Below are positions 45,273 through 53,709 of a DNA stretch of 64,000 bases, one piece after another; position 1 is the stretch's first letter; each line of letters begins with the position of its first letter. The stretch comes from Terrilactibacillus laevilacticus (GTDB lineage: Bacteria; Bacillota; Bacilli; Bacillales; Sporolactobacillaceae): assembly GCF_006517395.1 (NCBI RefSeq), contig NZ_VDCY01000012.1:1-64000 (forward strand), in the 5' to 3' direction. Made by a program: the position numbers and the translations under genes. Below the pieces are notes generated by a model. That model ran no database searches. It saw only the letters and a list, made by a program, of their open reading frames with translations, and was not told the origin of the DNA.

Positions 45273-46751
45273 TTAATCTGTTGTCCGTTTGACTAATTCT
45301 CCTCCAACGATCTTTAACTCTCCTGGAGCCACTTCTTTGATTTTGTAATTCGTTTCAATTGAAAAATCCTTATCTTCATATGAAAATTCATCATCTTCTT
45401 TAGGAATGGTTTCACTCCAGTTTTCAGATACATTCACCGTATAAGTTCCATCTTCACCCGCACTAATACGATTAATATCATAATTATTTATCGATTCTTC
45501 AATACCTTTATCATAAAATTCCTTAACTGCATCGGTCTGTTCTTTATAAAATGCTGAACCCGTCTCAAAGTAATCCCCAAAATCATCCGCTTCACCACTA
45601 TTTACAGCTGATGCCAGATCACTAAAGTAACCATCAAAGTATGTCTTAAGTAATTCTGTATTCGCTTGATTGTCATTCGGGTCTAGATCGTAAAACTCAG
45701 AACTGTCTTCTTTTTCTGAAAAGGTAAGATCAATACCATTAGATTCAGCTGATTCAAGTGAAACACTATCATAATCTGAATCATCATTCGAAATATCAAC
45801 ACGATTGGTTTGAATTGACTTACCATTTACCGTATAAACGGCATAAAAAGAAGGTTCATCATCCTTTTTAAAAGGTCCCCATTCACCGATTTCAGATATT
45901 TTTTTACCTGTCGCTTCATTGTTCACATACAACTCAGCATTCATAATGTTACTGTGAATGGGAATATAAACACCAGAAAAATCAGCACTAGCTTGAGAAG
46001 AACGAACACTAAGTTGTTTTGTCATGTTCAAATGATCTGATTTTCCATAGACTGTATACAATCCCGGAATAACGGCATTTAATACCACAGTCTGTGGAGA
46101 TTCACTAGAAGCTTCACTGGCTTTCTGAGACTTCTTCAATCCTTCAATGCCGACTTCCATCCCTTTTAAGTTTGTTCTCACCCTTGGATGTACCGCTTGA
46201 GTCGTGATTTGATATTTATCATATATAAGAAATTTTTTACCTTTTGCTTTAAGATAATATAGGCTTGAACCGACAGCTTGACTATCTTTTTCTTTAGCAG
46301 CACTCTCTAAAGAATGAATCACATCTGTATATATTTCTGGTTCTTTTTTAAACAAAGCAAGCATCGCTTTCACTTGCGGTTCATTTACTTTTGATTGTTC
46401 ATTGGTATGAATTAACTTCGCTAAAGAAGCCACATCTTCATCTCTTACTGCTTTTTCAAAAGCGTCTACAGTACGTTCTGGATTAGTCAACGACTTACCT
46501 ACATAAAATAATGTAATTAGAACAATAGCCGCAGCTAAAATAGGAATATAGACTCTTTTTTTAATTCTAAATGTCTTTCGGGACCCTTGTCTCTCAGATG
46601 ATATGCGAGAGGCTGGAGGTTGAGGAATGACTTCTTGTGAAGCGGATTCCTGGCGAGTCTCTTCACCTATTTTTTTCCCACAATTTGTACAAAATTGTGC
46701 GTTATCTGGAAGAGTGTGCCCACACTCTGTACAATGTCTGGCCATTTTCAT
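45273..46751 (-). CDS. Zinc-ribbon membrane protein, TcaA/YvbJ-like
   Basis: Protein of 492 residues. An N-terminal cytoplasmic zinc ribbon (Cys7-x2-Cys10 and Cys21-x2-Cys24) is followed by a membrane segment (about 68-88) and a large extracellular part. This is the layout of S. aureus TcaA and B. subtilis YvbJ. The outer part has repeated beta-rich domains (about 105-180, 190-345, 365-485). TcaA affects cell-wall glycopeptide susceptibility; the role here is unknown. It is third gene of an operon led by a c-di-GMP-I riboswitch, 24 bases after the second gene. Start ATG at 46751 or 46745, both after GAGG. Confidence 0.8.
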   Translation of the reverse strand: MKMARHCTECGHTLPDNAQFCTNCGKKIGEETRQESASQEVIPQPPASRISSERQGSRKTFRIKKRVYIPILAAAIVLITLFYVGKSLTNPERTVDAFEKAVRDEDVASLAKLIHTNEQSKVNEPQVKAMLALFKKEPEIYTDVIHSLESAAKEKDSQAVGSSLYYLKAKGKKFLIYDKYQITTQAVHPRVRTNLKGMEVGIEGLKKSQKASEASSESPQTVVLNAVIPGLYTVYGKSDHLNMTKQLSVRSSQASADFSGVYIPIHSNIMNAELYVNNEATGKKISEIGEWGPFKKDDEPSFYAVYTVNGKSIQTNRVDISNDDSDYDSVSLESAESNGIDLTFSEKEDSSEFYDLDPNDNQANTELLKTYFDGYFSDLASAVNSGEADDFGDYFETGSAFYKEQTDAVKEFYDKGIEESINNYDINRISAGEDGTYTVNVSENWSETIPKEDDEFSYEDKDFSIETNYKIKEVAPGELKIVGGELVKRTTD

Positions 46752-46774
46752 TTGTCCTCACTTTCCAAGTTTTA

Positions 46775-47524
46775 TTAAAAAACATCAAAGTAGCTACTGT
46801 ATTCTTCAATGGTTTCTAATGCAAATTCTTTAAGTATGACGAATACAACAATATTAAAGATAACTTGACAGATAATCGCAAGGTACAGAGAATCCACCTT
46901 CGCACCCTTGGAAAATCGATAGATGGTTAAGATGTTGGCTAGCTGCATACCTATAGATAAAAGGATAAGGATAAAAACATAGGCAAGTATTCCGACGAAC
47001 GGAGCAATAATCAGCACGGCAGACAATAGCATGATGGGAACATTCATATGACCTAGCGTTGCAACAATATTTTTATAAGAGATTGATAGTTTTCCAATTT
47101 TCAAAGTTAAGAATATAATCAAAGCATATAAGGCGATAATAACAGCCGTAATAATGGCTCCTTTTAAAACGTCACCAAAACCAAGCACGTTTGAAACCGG
47201 TGAAAAGCCAAAACTTAATCGTTTAACCGTATGGTTCACAAAGACAACTAACGAAATCGGTAAGAAAAGAGCAAATAAAATTAAAGTAATCAGTCCATTA
47301 TTAAAGTCATTTGAAATTTGACTTGGAGCTTTCAATGTACTTTTTATGTATGACCAATAATTTGAAAACACTTCGGAGTTAATCGTAATTTCTTTTCGTT
47401 CTACGGTTGATGCCGTTTCTGTTCTTTGTTCGGTTCTTCTCTCTAAGTTACTTAATTGATTTCCGCACGTGGCGCAAAACTTTGCTCCTTCATCATTTTC
47501 ACTTCCACATTTTTGACAAAACAC
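46775..47524 (-). CDS. Zinc-ribbon polytopic membrane protein (Yip1-like)
   Basis: Protein of 249 residues. It begins with a four-cysteine zinc ribbon (Cys3, Cys6, Cys17, Cys20 in FCQKCG...FCATCG), then a polar linker, then five or six membrane segments of the Yip1/DUF1282 kind. Such proteins commonly stand beside zinc-ribbon TcaA-like proteins. It lies 52 bases after the lipoprotein gene and 23 before the third gene, so all three share one transcript under c-di-GMP control (inference). Confidence 0.75.
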   Translation of the reverse strand: MFCQKCGSENDEGAKFCATCGNQLSNLERRTEQRTETASTVERKEITINSEVFSNYWSYIKSTLKAPSQISNDFNNGLITLILFALFLPISLVVFVNHTVKRLSFGFSPVSNVLGFGDVLKGAIITAVIIALYALIIFLTLKIGKLSISYKNIVATLGHMNVPIMLLSAVLIIAPFVGILAYVFILILLSIGMQLANILTIYRFSKGAKVDSLYLAIICQVIFNIVVFVILKEFALETIEEYSSYFDVF

Positions 47525-47576
47525 AAAATCCCCTCATTTCAATTATTATATTTGTCCAATATTTAATATCGGTCAT

Positions 47577-48038
47577 TTATTGACCATTTTTAAGCATAGC
47601 CTTTATTGTATCTTTACTAAAATCTTCTTGATATAACACGTGATATTGATTTTCAGCTTTTGATAAGACCCAGATTACATAATAATCATCATTTTGTTTA
47701 TCAGCCACTAAACGAGTATTTTCACCATATTCATCAATAATCTCTGATTTAACGGAAGCTTTTAATGTATTTAATGGAAGGTATTTGAGTTGAAGTTTTT
47801 CTATCCCTCCATTTTCCTGAACTGTATCATTTAGAAAGTCCATTGATTCTTGAATTTCTTCTTGTGTATTTGGGAAACCTTCAGCATGCCCTGCGATTTG
47901 TACAAATGTTTTGGCATCACTATTTGTGGCAGCTTCATATAATTGGTGTATCGTATCCACCTCTTTATCTCCTGGATTAGAACATGCAGTTAAAATAACT
48001 AAAATAGCTAAACAACAAATCATACTAAACTTCTTCAT
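47577..48038 (-). CDS. Small lipoprotein under c-di-GMP riboswitch
   Basis: Predicted lipoprotein of 153 residues, with signal sequence and lipobox LTAC (cysteine 19). The mature part looks like the DUF4878-type cystatin-like fold seen in secreted proteins (IHQLYEAATNSDAKTFVQIAG at the start, then LKASVKSEIIDEYGENTRLVA and YYVIWVLSKAENQYHVL). No precise function is known. It is the first gene after the c-di-GMP-I riboswitch and its terminator, with a GGGGGAAAAAG ribosome-binding site. Confidence 0.78.
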   Translation of the reverse strand: MKKFSMICCLAILVILTACSNPGDKEVDTIHQLYEAATNSDAKTFVQIAGHAEGFPNTQEEIQESMDFLNDTVQENGGIEKLQLKYLPLNTLKASVKSEIIDEYGENTRLVADKQNDDYYVIWVLSKAENQYHVLYQEDFSKDTIKAMLKNGQ

Positions 48039-48077
48039 CTTTTTCCCCCTAAATTATTTACACGACACGACATTAAA

Positions 48078-48103
48078 AAAATCAGCACCGAAAGCGCTGA
48101 TTA
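48078..48103 (-). terminator. Riboswitch expression-platform terminator
   Basis: On the minus strand AATCAGCGC-TTTC-GGTGCTGATT is followed by seven Ts. It sits between the c-di-GMP aptamer and the lipoprotein start. Confidence 0.88.
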
Positions 48104-48127
48104 CACAAAAAATATATATGATATTTT

Positions 48128-48210
48128 TGGTGCAACCCGACGATCTTGATCTACTCACATAGATTTTAGACTCGTAGCTTTGCGTCCTTACCTTTCGATA
48201 AGTTTGCTAA
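48128..48210 (-). promoter_or_regulatory. c-di-GMP-I (GEMM) riboswitch aptamer
   Basis: On the minus strand the class-I landmarks appear in order: TAGCAAAC, a CTTATCGAAAGGTAAG-type hairpin with GAAA loop, GGACGCAAAGCTACG, a second hairpin ending in TCGTCGGGTTGCA. GACGCAAAGC and GGGTTGC are the conserved core of the GEMM aptamer. The terminator follows within 25 bases, which predicts transcriptional control of the downstream lipoprotein and zinc-ribbon genes. Confidence 0.9.
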
Positions 48211-48416
48211 GATATAATTCTATCTTACTATTACTTTCAACTTAATATCAATCATATTTTAAATTTAGGATTAATTACCTAGTTAGCAGGTTGTAAATAT
48301 TTGGTTTATGAGCTAAAGAGAAGGGTATGAGGTGAATACACACCATTATCCTGTTGGCTATAAATTCATAAGCATGCAGATTCAAGTACGAAATTAGACG
48401 GAAAGGAAACGATAAC

Positions 48417-49925
48417 ATGAAAAGCAAAGAAGATTCAGATGATGGGAAAATTGTAACCATTAACAAAAAAAGTTCTACATCAAAAAAATCATTTTCTCAG
48501 AAAACCTTTTTACGTTTGATCACGCTTGTTTCGACTTTTGGCGGGCTCTTGTATGGATATGATACGGGTGTTGTTAATGGGGCTCTCCCCTATATGTCAA
48601 GACAAGATCAATTAGATTTGACACCGTTTACACAAGGTCTTGTCACGAGTTCATTACTGTTTGGAGCTGCTTTTGGCGCTATTTTAGGAGGCAGATTGTC
48701 TGACCGAAAAGGACGTCGTAAAACAATCATAAGTGTCGCATGCGTGTTTTTAATAGCAACACTTGGTTGTTCATTTGCACCTAATGTACCAATAATGGTC
48801 ATGTCTAGGATGGTCCTAGGTTTAGCCGTAGGAGCTACTTCTGTTACGGTTCCAGCCTTCTTAGCCGAGATGGCCCCCGCTGAACGAAGGGGTCGGCACG
48901 TCACACAAAATGAATTAATGATTGTTTCTGGACAATTATTTGCTTATGTTTTTAATGCCATTCTTGCTCATACTTTTGGCGAATCAGGTTATGTTTGGAG
49001 ATACATGCTTTTTATTGCGACACTCCCTGCCGTCTTTTTATGGTTAGGAATGTTAATCGTCCCCGAAAGTCCCCGTTGGTTGGCCGCAAAAGGGCGTATG
49101 GGGCAAGCTCTAAATGTGTTACGCAAAGTACGCAGAGAAGAAAGAGCAGAGCTTGAATTAAACGAAATCAAACAAGCCATTGAGGAAGAATCAAAAATCA
49201 AAAAGGCCACTTTTAAAGATTTGAAATTCCCTTTTGTACGCCGAATCATTTTTATTGGAATAGGTATTGCTGTCATTCAACAAATTACGGGTGTCAACTC
49301 GATCATGTATTATGGAACAGAAATATTAAAGGATTCAGGGTTCTCAACAGGTGCCGCTTTAATTGGTAACATTGCCAATGGTGTCATCTCTGTTCTCGCC
49401 ACTTTTGTCGGGATAGCGTTACTTGATAGAATCGGACGAAGAAAAATGCTATTCACGGGATTATTAGGGACAAGTACCTCCCTTCTTTTAATTGGCATAT
49501 TTTCAATGACTCTGAAAGAAAATGCCGTACTTCCGTTTATTATATTAGGATTGACTGTCTTATTTCTTGGGTTTCAACAAGGAGCGGTTTCTCCGGTGAC
49601 ATGGTTAATGCAATCTGAAATATTCCCCATGCATTTAAGAGGATTAGCCATGGGGATGTCTATTTTCTGTTTATTTACCATGAACTTCCTTGTTGGCCTG
49701 CTATTTCCGGTTCTCTTTGCTGCTATTGGTTTATCAGCAACCTTTTTTATATTTGTCGGACTCGGCATCCTTGCCATGATCTTTGTTAAAAGGTATGTAC
49801 CTGAGACAAAAGGACGAACGTTAGAAGAAATTGAACATACCTTTCACTTACATGAAGAACGTTATTTTGAAAGAAAAAAAAGACAGCTTAAAAGAAAAAA
49901 ACGCATGCAGAAGATGAATTCTTAG
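48417..49925 (+). CDS. MFS sugar porter
   Basis: Major facilitator of 502 residues and twelve membrane segments, of the sugar-porter family (like B. subtilis CsbC, YncC and IolT). Signatures are GGLLYGYDTGVVNGAL, GGRLSDRKGRRK, VPESPRWL, QQITGVNSIMYYG (the sugar-binding QQ), DRIGRRK and the final VPETKGRTLEEIE. It imports a hexose, pentose or inositol by proton symport. The N-terminus is about 35 residues longer than usual and strongly charged. Monocistronic, with a strong terminator. Confidence 0.9.
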   Translation: MKSKEDSDDGKIVTINKKSSTSKKSFSQKTFLRLITLVSTFGGLLYGYDTGVVNGALPYMSRQDQLDLTPFTQGLVTSSLLFGAAFGAILGGRLSDRKGRRKTIISVACVFLIATLGCSFAPNVPIMVMSRMVLGLAVGATSVTVPAFLAEMAPAERRGRHVTQNELMIVSGQLFAYVFNAILAHTFGESGYVWRYMLFIATLPAVFLWLGMLIVPESPRWLAAKGRMGQALNVLRKVRREERAELELNEIKQAIEEESKIKKATFKDLKFPFVRRIIFIGIGIAVIQQITGVNSIMYYGTEILKDSGFSTGAALIGNIANGVISVLATFVGIALLDRIGRRKMLFTGLLGTSTSLLLIGIFSMTLKENAVLPFIILGLTVLFLGFQQGAVSPVTWLMQSEIFPMHLRGLAMGMSIFCLFTMNFLVGLLFPVLFAAIGLSATFFIFVGLGILAMIFVKRYVPETKGRTLEEIEHTFHLHEERYFERKKRQLKRKKRMQKMNS

Positions 49926-50000
49926 GTAAACACTAACAAACTAGAAGTCTCGTTCGTTAGAAACTATTAAAACTGATAAAAAAATTGTTATATAATTAAA

Positions 50001-50036
50001 ACAGAATCCCCTTCTTCCTTGGGGATTCTGTTTTTA
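50001..50036. terminator. Terminator of MFS sugar porter
   Basis: ACAGAATCCCC (50001-50011) pairs with GGGGATTCTGT (50021-50031), followed by Ts. Confidence 0.9.
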
Positions 50037-50057
50037 CATAAAAACAAGTACTCTTTT

Positions 50058-50073
50058 TGGCACGAAAATTGCA
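50058..50073 (+). promoter_or_regulatory. Sigma-54 (-24/-12) promoter of N-carbamoyl hydrolase
   Basis: TGGCAC-GAAAA-TTGCA, an exact match to the consensus TGGCAC-N5-TTGC(A/T), with GG (50059-50060) and GC (50071-50072) ten bases apart. It lies 41 bases before the start codon. Confidence 0.88.
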
Positions 50074-50113
50074 TATAAAAAGTTGTAAAAACGATTAAAA
50101 GGAGAATGTGATT

Positions 50114-50983
50114 ATGACAAACAAACAAGTAACCATCGCTCTTCTTCAACATAGCTGTACAAGCAATAAGGAAGAGAATATCCAAAAAGTAACGGGGATG
50201 ATTCGTGAAGCTACTCAAAAAGGCGCTCAGATGATTTGTTTACAAGAGTTATCTACAAACATTTACTTCCCTCAAACGATAAATGCAGACTATTATCATC
50301 TGGCCGAACCCGTTCCAGGTCCCACGACAGATGTCATGCAAGAATTGGCTAAAGAACTTGGTGTGGTCATTCTTGTCTCCCTCTATGAAGAAGCGATGAG
50401 AGGCCTCTATTTCAATACAGTTGCAGTACTAGATGCAGATGGAGCTTACTTAGGAAAATATCGTAAACACCATATACCAGAAGGTCCGCAATATATTGAA
50501 AAATACTATTTTGCACAAGGTGACGGTGGTTATCCTGTTTTTGATACGACGTTTGGTAAAATCGGTGTGTTAATTTGTTGGGATGAGTGGTTTCCAGAGC
50601 CTTCTCGTATCCTCTCATTAAAAGGAGCGGAGATCATCTTCTATCCATCAGCCATCGGTTCAGAACCAGATTATCCTGAATTAGATACGTCTAGCGCTTG
50701 GGTTGATGCCATTAAAGCGCATGGTATTCATAATGGCATATTTATTGCCGCCGTTAACCGGGTTGGTAAGGAGGTTTCAAGTGAAGGAGATATGACCTTC
50801 TATGGACATAGTTTTATAAGTGGTCCACTCGGAAAAATGATTTCACAAGCCGAGTCAGAGAATGATGAAATTATTATGGCAACCTTAGATATGAACGAAA
50901 TTAATCAAGCGAGACACCTTTTGCAATTTCATCGTGACAGACGACCAGATAGTTACAAAGAAATTTTAAATATGAGTTTATAA
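50114..50983 (+). CDS. N-carbamoylputrescine amidase-type C-N hydrolase
   Basis: Nitrilase-superfamily hydrolase of 289 residues, most like N-carbamoylputrescine amidase (AguB) and beta-ureidopropionase. It releases ammonia and CO2 from an N-carbamoyl group. Catalytic residues by motif are Glu45 (CLQELSTNIYF), Lys118 (KYRKHHIPEG) and Cys155 (LICWDEWFPEPSR). It stands behind an exact sigma-54 promoter and is a single gene. AguA (agmatine deiminase) is not in the window, so a polyamine role is unproven; the nearby carbamoylase suggests a wider N-carbamoyl pathway. ATG start after AAAAGGAG; the GTG two codons earlier is too close to it. Confidence 0.87.
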   Translation: MTNKQVTIALLQHSCTSNKEENIQKVTGMIREATQKGAQMICLQELSTNIYFPQTINADYYHLAEPVPGPTTDVMQELAKELGVVILVSLYEEAMRGLYFNTVAVLDADGAYLGKYRKHHIPEGPQYIEKYYFAQGDGGYPVFDTTFGKIGVLICWDEWFPEPSRILSLKGAEIIFYPSAIGSEPDYPELDTSSAWVDAIKAHGIHNGIFIAAVNRVGKEVSSEGDMTFYGHSFISGPLGKMISQAESENDEIIMATLDMNEINQARHLLQFHRDRRPDSYKEILNMSL

Positions 50984-50991
50984 AATGAATA

Positions 50992-51027
50992 AACCCGTCA
51001 TTGGAGTTGATCTCAATGGCGGGTCTT
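50992..51027 (+). terminator. Terminator of N-carbamoyl hydrolase
   Basis: ACCCGTCATTG and CAATGGCGGGT form the stem (one mismatch), followed by CTTT. Confidence 0.75.
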
Positions 51028-51055
51028 TAATATCAATAGTCAACTAGTTATCTCT

Positions 51056-51410
51056 TTACTTGTATTCAACAAATTCTGAGCGGTCATGAGCACCATCAAA
51101 CACAATCTTACCATCCATCATTGTTAATTTGACTTTAACGTCTTTTATTTCTTTAACTGGAAACTCAAAAAGATTTCGATCCAAAATAGCGATATCCGCC
51201 CACTTTCCTACCTCTAGAGATCCGCCTTCTAAAACTGCCATAGGCCGGGGTGTAGGTATACGCCTTAAGAGCTTGCGAAAGAGTGACACGTTCAGCCGGT
51301 TTCCATGGATCCCCCGCAAAGTCTTCTCCCGTTAGAGCATGGATTCCTTCCATTAGCCCAAGTTGGCTCAAATTCTCGGTTATTTTAAAATTTCCTATTC
51401 CTTTTAACAT
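51056..51410 (-). pseudogene. Relic of YtcJ-like amidohydrolase (C-terminal part)
   Basis: Two overlapping frames together give the end of a metal-dependent amidohydrolase. The first carries PWKPAERVTLSQALKAYTYTPAYGS, the second LEVGKWADIAILDRNLFEFPV and VKLTMMDGKIVFDG, a normal end for the YtcJ family. A frameshift near 51240 separates them and the N-terminal three quarters are missing, so the gene is dead. It lies between two N-carbamoyl-compound hydrolase genes and may be the leftover of a related pathway. Confidence 0.8.
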
Positions 51411-51576
51411 AATTATTCATGGATGAATACGACTGATCCGAAACACAATGAAAAGCATCAATAATTTTTTTCGAAAAATTAGACACTAGTCTAATTGCCC
51501 TAGACTTCATGAATGTGTTTGAGTAAATGTCTTGTGAGTCTACTTTTTATATGTAAAACAAAGGAGGCTAATCGAA

Positions 51577-52092
51577 TTGGATCATGTTAAAGCTTTATTA
51601 ATCAAGTTTATCGCAAATTTAGTTATTCTTATTTTTGGCCTCATTTATAATGCATCCTTTAGTGATGTATTTCTAACTATCTAGTTTTAGAGATAGCGGC
51701 TTATATCGTTGGTGATTTGTTAATAGTGCGTGTTCAAAAAGGTGACAAATTAGAAGCAAGAAGATCAAGGCGGCGCTGTTTTGAGGACCGGAATGTAGGT
51801 TTTTGCTACATGAGGACCGGAATAAACAAGCGGGCACCGAGATTCGTAGCTTATCATTTGGTGACTTTTTGAACAACCTCTAATACTACCAAATTCAAGC
51901 AATTCGGTTGCAACCATTTCAAACTTTGTTATTGCTTTAGTTATTATTTGGTTAATGACAAGTGGCCTAGTAAATATTGACTCACCGTTTATTGCTTCAT
52001 TATTCTCTTCAATCTTTGTTGGTCTATTTGAGTTTATGTTTCACAAGTATTTAACTAGACATGTTGTTGATGACCCTGACCATACAAATTAA
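51577..52092 (+). pseudogene. Broken yndM-like (DUF2512) membrane protein gene
   Basis: A good ribosome-binding site (AAGGAGG) and a TTG start lead into MDHVKALLIKFIANLVILIF, like YndM/DUF2512. A one-base frameshift follows near 51684, after which the matching text continues as VLEIAAYIVGDLLI. Then a copy of the R1 element (51726-51880) interrupts it, and the frame resumes with SSNSVATISNFVIALVIIWLM to the stop at 52092. DUF2512 proteins are small membrane proteins of about 130-150 residues. The gene is inactivated twice. Confidence 0.8.
51726..51880. mobile_element. MITE-like repeat R1, copy 7 (inside yndM-like gene)
   Basis: Short 155-base form with a perfect TAATA target duplication (51721-51725 and 51881-51885). 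The host gene reads on at both sides, which proves insertion and sets the ends: GTGCGTGTTCAAAAAG and CTTTTTGAACAACCTC. Confidence 0.95.
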
Positions 52093-52175
52093 AAAAATGC
52101 CCAATTGAATTTGAAAATTTTTTTCATTTCAAGAAAATGGATATGTTCTTTGACATTTAGATGACCACAACATCC

Positions 52176-53048
52176 CTATTTCTCTCTCATAAATCTCACC
52201 ACGGCTAGATCCACTTTCCCCTTAGGCTGCTCTCTTTCTTCAAAATTTTCAGTATGAATAAAAGATGTAAGAGCTTCTTCAAACATTTGGTTTGTGACAG
52301 ATTCTTCACCTGATAAATAGTTTAATCGAAACAACTGTTGAATGATGTTTTGCTTGAGAGTATCATCTAGCTCGACGATATCCTCCTCTTTTGATTTTGA
52401 GAAGTACAATTGCTGCAATTGGTAAATTCGTTTTAACTCTTTGATAGGCTCAGGATGATCATCGACACGAAGATCAATCGCTCGATCGTTAAAGCCTCCA
52501 TATCCACCTTTTTCTCTTACAACGAGAAGAGCTGCGGATTGTTTACCACGGCTATCGCCACCTGATGACTGACCAGCATCTAAAGCTTCGATTAACCGAT
52601 CAGCAAGAGATCCTTCTGTTTTTAAAAAAGTTTCTCCCATAGCTTCCACTGTTTTTTCACTGATTAAAATATTTCCTTGTGCCGTGAAATGTTCACCCGT
52701 TATGCCGCCTGCCCAATCGAAACATTTTGCTCCCGTATAGGTAGCTGAACGCCCCTTCGCATCGATCAATCCGAATTGTCTCAATTCCCGATCATCATCA
52801 TGCTTGATCAACTCCTGAAGAACTTCTTCGGCACTGTAACCTTTTTCCATCAATTCTAGTCCTTTTGGTCCATACGACGTATTAGCATAGGATTGTGTCG
52901 CAACAGCTCCTACACCTGCCTTAGCAAAGGGGACTACGGCACCGACTCCAAGAAATTTTGATTGTACTGCTACGCCCCATTCCTGGGCTTCTGGATCATA
53001 ACCTACAATGGAAAATGTGGCGACCACATCATTTGGAATCTTCTTCAT
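52176..53048 (-). CDS. DUF1028-family protein
   Basis: Protein of 290 residues with no signal peptide. The DUF1028 domain (about 8-205) has an Ntn-hydrolase-like fold, with features TFSIVGYDPEAQEWGVAVQSKFLGVG, GVGAVATQSYAN and GQSSGGDSRGKQSAALLVV. A helical tail of about 80 residues follows. DUF1028 genes often neighbour amidohydrolase and carbamoylase genes, as here, suggesting a role in breakdown of an amide or ureido compound. The reaction is unknown. Confidence 0.85.
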   Translation of the reverse strand: MKKIPNDVVATFSIVGYDPEAQEWGVAVQSKFLGVGAVVPFAKAGVGAVATQSYANTSYGPKGLELMEKGYSAEEVLQELIKHDDDRELRQFGLIDAKGRSATYTGAKCFDWAGGITGEHFTAQGNILISEKTVEAMGETFLKTEGSLADRLIEALDAGQSSGGDSRGKQSAALLVVREKGGYGGFNDRAIDLRVDDHPEPIKELKRIYQLQQLYFSKSKEEDIVELDDTLKQNIIQQLFRLNYLSGEESVTNQMFEEALTSFIHTENFEEREQPKGKVDLAVVRFMREK

Positions 53049-53284
53049 CTTTATTTCACCTCGTAAATTTTATCTAGTTTGAACCACCAACAAACAATAA
53101 TTGTGTCTTTATCTTATCTTGATCATAATGAAAGAACAAGGACGATTGGTATCAAGGCCTCTATTTGAAATGGTCCTATCGTCGTTTGCTTTTTTAAATT
53201 CGTACTCTTGAAATTTTCACAATTTAAAATTGGCAAAAGTCTACATTTTTTGTTATATCTCTAGCCATTTAACCAAGTTTAAAG

Positions 53285-53566
53285 GTGGCTGGTTTAGGCA
53301 ATGCCATTTCTCAAAATGGCGAATCTGGTGGATCTGGTGGATTTATATTAGCATTATTAATGCTTATCTCAGGAATTATTATCCTTGCAGCCAAAAGAAG
53401 TAGAGGGGCTCAAATTACGTCAAGCGTATTTTTAATTATTGGTGGCTTGATTGGCTTACTATTAGCAGGAAGCTATTCTGATCTCTATATATGGGGAATT
53501 ATCTCAATTGTGTTTGGTATATTAAATTTCGTTTTTGTAGCTAGAAAAATAGAAAAAAATGAATAG
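53285..53566 (+). CDS. Small membrane protein (hypothetical)
   Basis: 93 residues with a glycine-rich N-terminus and three hydrophobic segments (about 18-37, 43-62 and 66-87), ending with a charged KIEKNE. The start is GTG, with no clear ribosome-binding site, and a TAA lies only five codons upstream, so the N-terminus may have been lost. I do not recognise a family with confidence; it resembles small DUF4064-type membrane proteins. Confidence 0.5.
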   Translation: MAGLGNAISQNGESGGSGGFILALLMLISGIIILAAKRSRGAQITSSVFLIIGGLIGLLLAGSYSDLYIWGIISIVFGILNFVFVARKIEKNE

Positions 53567-53609
53567 ATGTACTTTGTCAACGTCTCCTTTAATTTGGGAG
53601 GTGTTTTTT

Positions 53610-53684
53610 ATGATAAATTCTTTTATTACTTTAAGAATACGTATGTTAAAATTAAAAAAGAAAGTTCAAGAATTTTTACAATAA
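53610..53684 (+). CDS. Possible 24-residue basic peptide
   Basis: A very short frame after an excellent ribosome-binding site (TTGGGAGGTG, spacing 6). The product is [20 protein letters not shown]..., a hydrophobic start followed by a strongly basic stretch. It ends 12 bases before the carbamoylase ribosome-binding site. Nothing else supports it, so it may be a leader peptide or a chance frame. Confidence 0.35.
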   Translation: MINSFITLRIRMLKLKKKVQEFLQ

Positions 53685-53709
53685 AATCCAATCTTTAGGA
53701 GTCATAGCG

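Noticed and set aside
53225-53250. TTGGCAAAAGTCTACATT as a third sigma-54 promoter
   Set aside because: The GG is present, but no GC dinucleotide lies ten bases later, so the -12 element is missing.
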